Assembly: GCA_918807975.1 (NCBI GenBank)
Contig: OU964920.1
Coordinates: 45,413,979 to 45,477,978, forward strand
Length of the DNA stretch: 64,000 nucleotides
From: Aplidium turbinatum
Lineage: Eukaryota; Chordata; Ascidiacea; Aplousobranchia; Polyclinidae
Reading direction: 5' to 3'
The position numbers and the translations under genes were made by a program. How positions within the stretch are numbered: the first letter of the stretch is position 1; every line of letters begins with the position of its first letter. The notes under the pieces are model-generated. The model searched no databases. It had not been told where the DNA came from and saw nothing but the letters and a program-made list of their open reading frames with translations. Shown here piece by piece: positions 60,147-64,000 of the stretch.

Positions 60147-62373
60147 TTTTCATATAAAACTTTAAGTTAAAAATCAATTGCCGGAAGCAAAACAGGATAA
60201 GTTCTTCAACTAATCTATTTCTAAAAGTTGAACAGGCACTACGGACCCGGATGTAAAAACGATTTGAAGATACTGTACGCGAATTGCAGCAAAATACTGT
60301 ACGTTGGAGGAAACACTCAATCATTGCAGCAACACAAAGTTCACACTATAAACACTAAAATCCATAACACTTGGTGTGATAGAATTGATTGATTTCATCA
60401 ATTAAGCAGTGCACGACTGCACGTGGCTATGTCAATTGCAACAACTTTGCCGTGTGGTGGCGCCGACGGGCTAGCATGTGACAATAATATCTATTAAACA
60501 GGACAGCAGCGGGGTTTGTACACAGGGGTCCGGCATTCAAAGCACGAAGACACTGCGACACACGCTCACTAGTGGCCATTGACGATCAATAAAAAACAAA
60601 GTGATTACGAGATAAATGGATGTTGATTATTTGCAGATGGAATATCAGCTTTCCATTGAACTGCAGTAAATTAACACCGAAACAACGGTTATTTTCTCGC
60701 CGTAGGCGTTGCGTAGATAGGGGAGCTAACAAACATGGCGATTCAAAAGAACAAATTACCTAATTGAATAAAACAAAAGGTGATAACAAACCAGTGGACG
60801 TGTCGCCGCATTTGAAACAGGGGTTTGAAGTGGATGAGAGATGCCTCCTTAGTGAGCACAGAGCACCAGATGGCGTTAGATGTGCCTCATAGAAAACTAA
60901 TTGCTTCAAAAAACAAAATTCATCCAAAGCCGTAATGAGTTAGCACCAAAGGAATGGTCTCTAACTGTTAGCTGATTGACAGTGAGGTTGGTCGGGTGGG
61001 GCGGCTTTGCGGGTCAGACGAAGAATAAAATAAGGCAACAACGAATGAGGATGTGTTCAGAACCCCTGTGTAAGCAGCAGCGACGTCTGGTAGACATCGA
61101 TATAAATAAGTCGATGATTTGTGCGAACATAGCACTTTGATGCAATGATCTAACCACGAGATGGCGTCGATTAATCCGTCAATATCTTGGAGCACATTTG
61201 GGAATTTCCCTGATGAAGAGGCAAGGTGAGCCCTCTGACGTCAGTACGTTGACGCCACATGGACACGAGACGCTTGTCTGAATTCTTAACTCGTTCGTAT
61301 TTCCTCAGTGATTTCCTGTGGAAGGAAAAAGGAAATTTAATGAGATCTCAGCACAGTTTACATCGGGTCATGTTTAAGACACAGATGCTCTATGACCTGC
61401 CAATCAGAAGAATAAATCTTTCTTAAGCTTGGAGCTGAAACCAAAGTGTCAAGGTAGCTGATTTTTTTCAGCCTCCATTTCTACGGAGATGCCTCAACGT
61501 GGTGCAGACGTGAACCCAGGCTGAAAGGTAGGATCATTCCTAGCAACTCCTGGGACTCATAGCCCCATGTAAGTCTCCAACGGCAATCTCTTTTTGAGCA
61601 GTGTCTGACGGGCAGACATCCTGTAAGGCAGGCCTCGATGAGCAGAGTACCCGGTAGCCCGTTGCAATCAGTTCCCCTAAAGCTGCACGTTTCGATCTCA
61701 TTGGACCGCAGTGGACAACTGGACATGGAGCTGGCCAAGAGTGTGTGCGTAGCCCTCGCGTAGCTACGACCGCCTTAAACAATCATACAAGTGAATCGCC
61801 TTTGTCTCAATTTGGACATGGACCAAACAAAGCCCAATGGCGATGATATCCCGGTAACGGGGGCAGGTTTGGCAGCAAACGAGGTTTGGAACAAGAAAGC
61901 GCAGTAGATGGTAAGTTTACCCAAAACCTTTATTATTATGGTAATGTTAAAAGTAATACAGTAGAGTTCGCCTATAACGGCTTCGTTTATAACATCAATT
62001 CGCCTATTACATCACATTTCGCTCGGTCCCGGCAGAATTCCTATCTTTTACGTACATTAGGGTGCCACAGGCGCCCTCATGTGGCCGAAATCACCTGAAC
62101 TTTTTTTCTGGTGTGACATTTCACATATTAAGGCACTTTGCAAAGTTTGATTGAGATTGGACAAAAATTGGATGTGCAGATTGAAAACGAAAGACTAAAC
62201 TGAAATACAGTAAAATTAGGGGATTTCCCTAGTTTGAACATCAGTTTTTTTGCTATTTCTCATCTTTTTCTCCACATTGAAACAAGGTAAATTCAAGAAT
62301 TAGGTTAGGAGACCAGTGCCAGTATGTCAAGATCTCAATTGAGGTCAAGCATGACAGCTCTACGCCTGTTACA

Positions 62374-63720
62374 TTGAATCAACATAGCTGGCTTGACCTC
62401 ACCCAGGGTCTTGGAATAAAGGCTTCCGATATTACTATCAGGTATTGGAGGCTCAAAACTGCTTGGTGTTCCTTATTTGCCTGCACAAACATCCGATTAA
62501 AACGGAAAGCAAGCATGGAATTGTTAAACAATTGGAACTGTACTGCATGTCTTGCTGCAATGGTGTTTGACACCACAAGTAGCAATACGGTCCACAAAAC
62601 TGCGGCCTGTATCCAGTGCTGTAATCGTAAAAAAAGCACAGGGTATACTGTCAGATTTTCCAAAATGATAAATAATACACAACTTACAAAATAGTCTTTA
62701 TTCTACCATAACATGAATTATCAACACCAAAATTATACGAGTACGGAATTAAGTTCATGGTACACCCAGGTACCGTTGGTCCTCAAATGGTTAAGTAGTT
62801 AGTTAGTTAGTAGTTGTCAAGAATCAGTAAGGATAGCATAAGCACTCTCTTTGGAAAACCAGAGGGTATACCATAATTGCTCAAAAAAGCAGAGAGTATA
62901 CTGCGTATACCGCCGTATACCCTCAAATACAGCACTGCCTGTATCCAAATACAAGATCATCTTGGAAAAGGCCTACTTTGGGCAGCATGCAGGCATCATA
63001 TTGGGGAGATAATACTGACGCATGTTTGGGAAGAACTCAAAATAGAAAGCAGCAGTGGACCCAACATTTCCATATTTCAATGCTTTAAAAGCAATTTTCA
63101 AACTCTTTCTGATAGCGCATCAGGTTGTTTTCATACATCAAAATCGCACGAGGAAATTGATCTGCTTGCCAGCAAGCGGGAAGAATTGTCTGAGCTGATA
63201 AATCAGATGAAGCTCCATCCAGAATCATCCAAATTTTTAAGAAGCGACTAATTAGAACTTTTGAATTTGTATCAATTGTACTTAAACTTGAACCACCTAC
63301 CAGTAAGGATGTGTCTCTCCAAAGACCTGGTGCATTACACAGAGCCAGGTGGATGAGCAAACTTATATATTCACTGAAAATTGTGCTCTTACAAGACGAA
63401 ATTCATAAATTGCCCCAAAAAAATGTCATCATGAAAGCATCTCAACTCGAAAAGTTAAAGAGGTTTCTACAATTTACAGTTTATTTCTATGTATCATGGT
63501 AGTTTACATATGTTGAGGCGAAAAAGAAAGTTGATGCTTTCAGAGTCGTTAATGATGCCGCTGAGCGAGGCGTCAAGTTGGCCCATGACTTCTTGTCAAC
63601 TTCAAACCTTGAAGAACGCTACCAAAACATTCTCCAAGTAGTCGAAAATGCGAGGAAGGTATTACCTAATCAACGTACTCGACAACTACAGTCTGAGGGC
63701 ACATGGTTTTTAACCATGTA
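62374..63720 (+). pseudogene. DTTSSNT/CRHH/AERGVKL-family transposase, broken
   Basis: In order: LGIKASDITIRYW-like block, LAAMVFDTTSSNTVHKTAAC (catalytic Asp region), QIQDHLGKGLLWAACRHHIG (CxxH-like), EELKIESSSGPNISIFQCFK, RPGALHRARWMSKLIYSLKI, and at 63.53-63.66 kb NDAAERGVKLAHDFL with QNILQVVENAR. Asp...CxxH inside an RNase H-like fold is shared with hAT and relatives. Several frame breaks (near 63250, 63310 and 63500) and a MITE show that it is dead. The superfamily is unresolved. Confidence 0.75.
62614..62937. mobile_element. 324-bp hAT MITE inside the transposase
   Basis: The ends are CAGTGCTGTAATCGT and AAATACAGCACTG, with GGGTATACTG/CGTATACC motifs. The TSD CCTGTATC is exact at 62606-62613 and 62938-62945. 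Confidence 0.9.
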
Positions 63721-64000
63721 ATTGTCAAAGTACTGACTGTATAACTCCATAAAGTGTTGTCAGCTTACACAACATTGCAATCAGCATTATTTGCAGCCTG
63801 TCATAGCATACCAGTAGTCTATTATGCTGCATTTTACTTTGTAATTAGATACTAGATAGTTGTGTGTTATTAATTGCCATTTTACCTTTCCATTTCACTA
63901 TTATTGCAAGCGTTAAAACAAATGTAGGCCTCCATAAATTTTACGCTATTGTGATTTTGTTGGTAGTGGATGTCTGGACTCTAAGCATTGTGCTTTGTGT

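Larger units (their letters stand above)
56480..62055. other. Downstream intergenic region
   Basis: About 5.6 kb with three copies of the palindromic micro-MITE (59.27, 59.41 and 60.06 kb) and no recognised gene. A minus-strand frame at 60968-61195 (VLQDIDGLIDAISWLDHCIK) looks protein-like but was not assigned. Confidence 0.4.
62056..64000 (+). mobile_element. Transposon related to 275-3357, left end and transposase, runs off the window
   Basis: TAGGGTGCCACAGGCGCCC at 62056 resembles the TAGGGTGGAT end of the first element and is taken as the left terminus. The right end is beyond the window, so no TSD can be tested. The transposase remnant (62374-63720) is in the plus orientation and is cut by the MITE at 62614-62937. 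Confidence 0.6.

Noticed and set aside
61481-61782. Overlapping minus-strand frames near 61.5-61.8 kb
   Set aside because: Two frames overlap and neither resembles a known protein.

Overview
The window is animal nuclear DNA. It is AT-rich and intron-rich, with spliced genes, tRNA-derived SINEs, LINE and Penelope-like fragments, Ty3/Gypsy elements and very many hAT-type DNA transposons. The two host genes are a GRK2/3-type receptor kinase and a single pre-duplication CDK4/6-type kinase. Their divergence from vertebrate sequences suggests an invertebrate, perhaps an invertebrate deuterostome. The species cannot be fixed from the sequence.

Layout. 1-5.1 kb: intron 1 of a minus-strand GRK2/3 gene, filled by a 3.1-kb transposon and a hAT MITE. 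Only the first coding exon (5126-5238) lies in the window; the rest of the gene is to the left. 5.2-19.7 kb: intergenic DNA with many MITEs and hAT elements, most with readable target-site duplications (TSDs), plus SINEs and a Penelope-like fragment. 19.8-24.7 kb: a broken Ty3/Gypsy element with very short LTRs, holding two SINEs. 25-27.5 kb: a hAT element with a nested hAT, and a TA-flanked MITE full of repeated motifs. 27.7-37.6 kb: a stack of insertions. A minus-strand LINE 3' part is split by three hAT elements; one of these carries a young Ty3/Gypsy element, which is itself split by a hAT. 38.9-41 kb: more MITEs.

41.8-56.0 kb: a complete CDK4/6-type gene on the plus strand. I place ten coding exons; all nine splice phases agree and the summed coding length is 1734 nt (577 aa). 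The kinase domain keeps every expected motif. It is followed by an unusual tail of about 250 residues, rich in Ser, Pro and Thr. Introns 1, 2, 6 and 9 carry SINEs, MITEs and hAT copies. 56.0-62.0 kb: downstream DNA with three copies of a tiny palindromic MITE and no gene I recognise. 62.06 kb to the end: a second member of the transposon family found at the left end, with the transposase on the plus strand and cut by a 324-bp MITE.

The two host genes are separate transcription units. GRK2/3 would phosphorylate activated G-protein-coupled receptors, and CDK4/6 with D-type cyclin would drive G1 entry. No operon-like link is implied. Most of the information in the window is its repeat stratigraphy.
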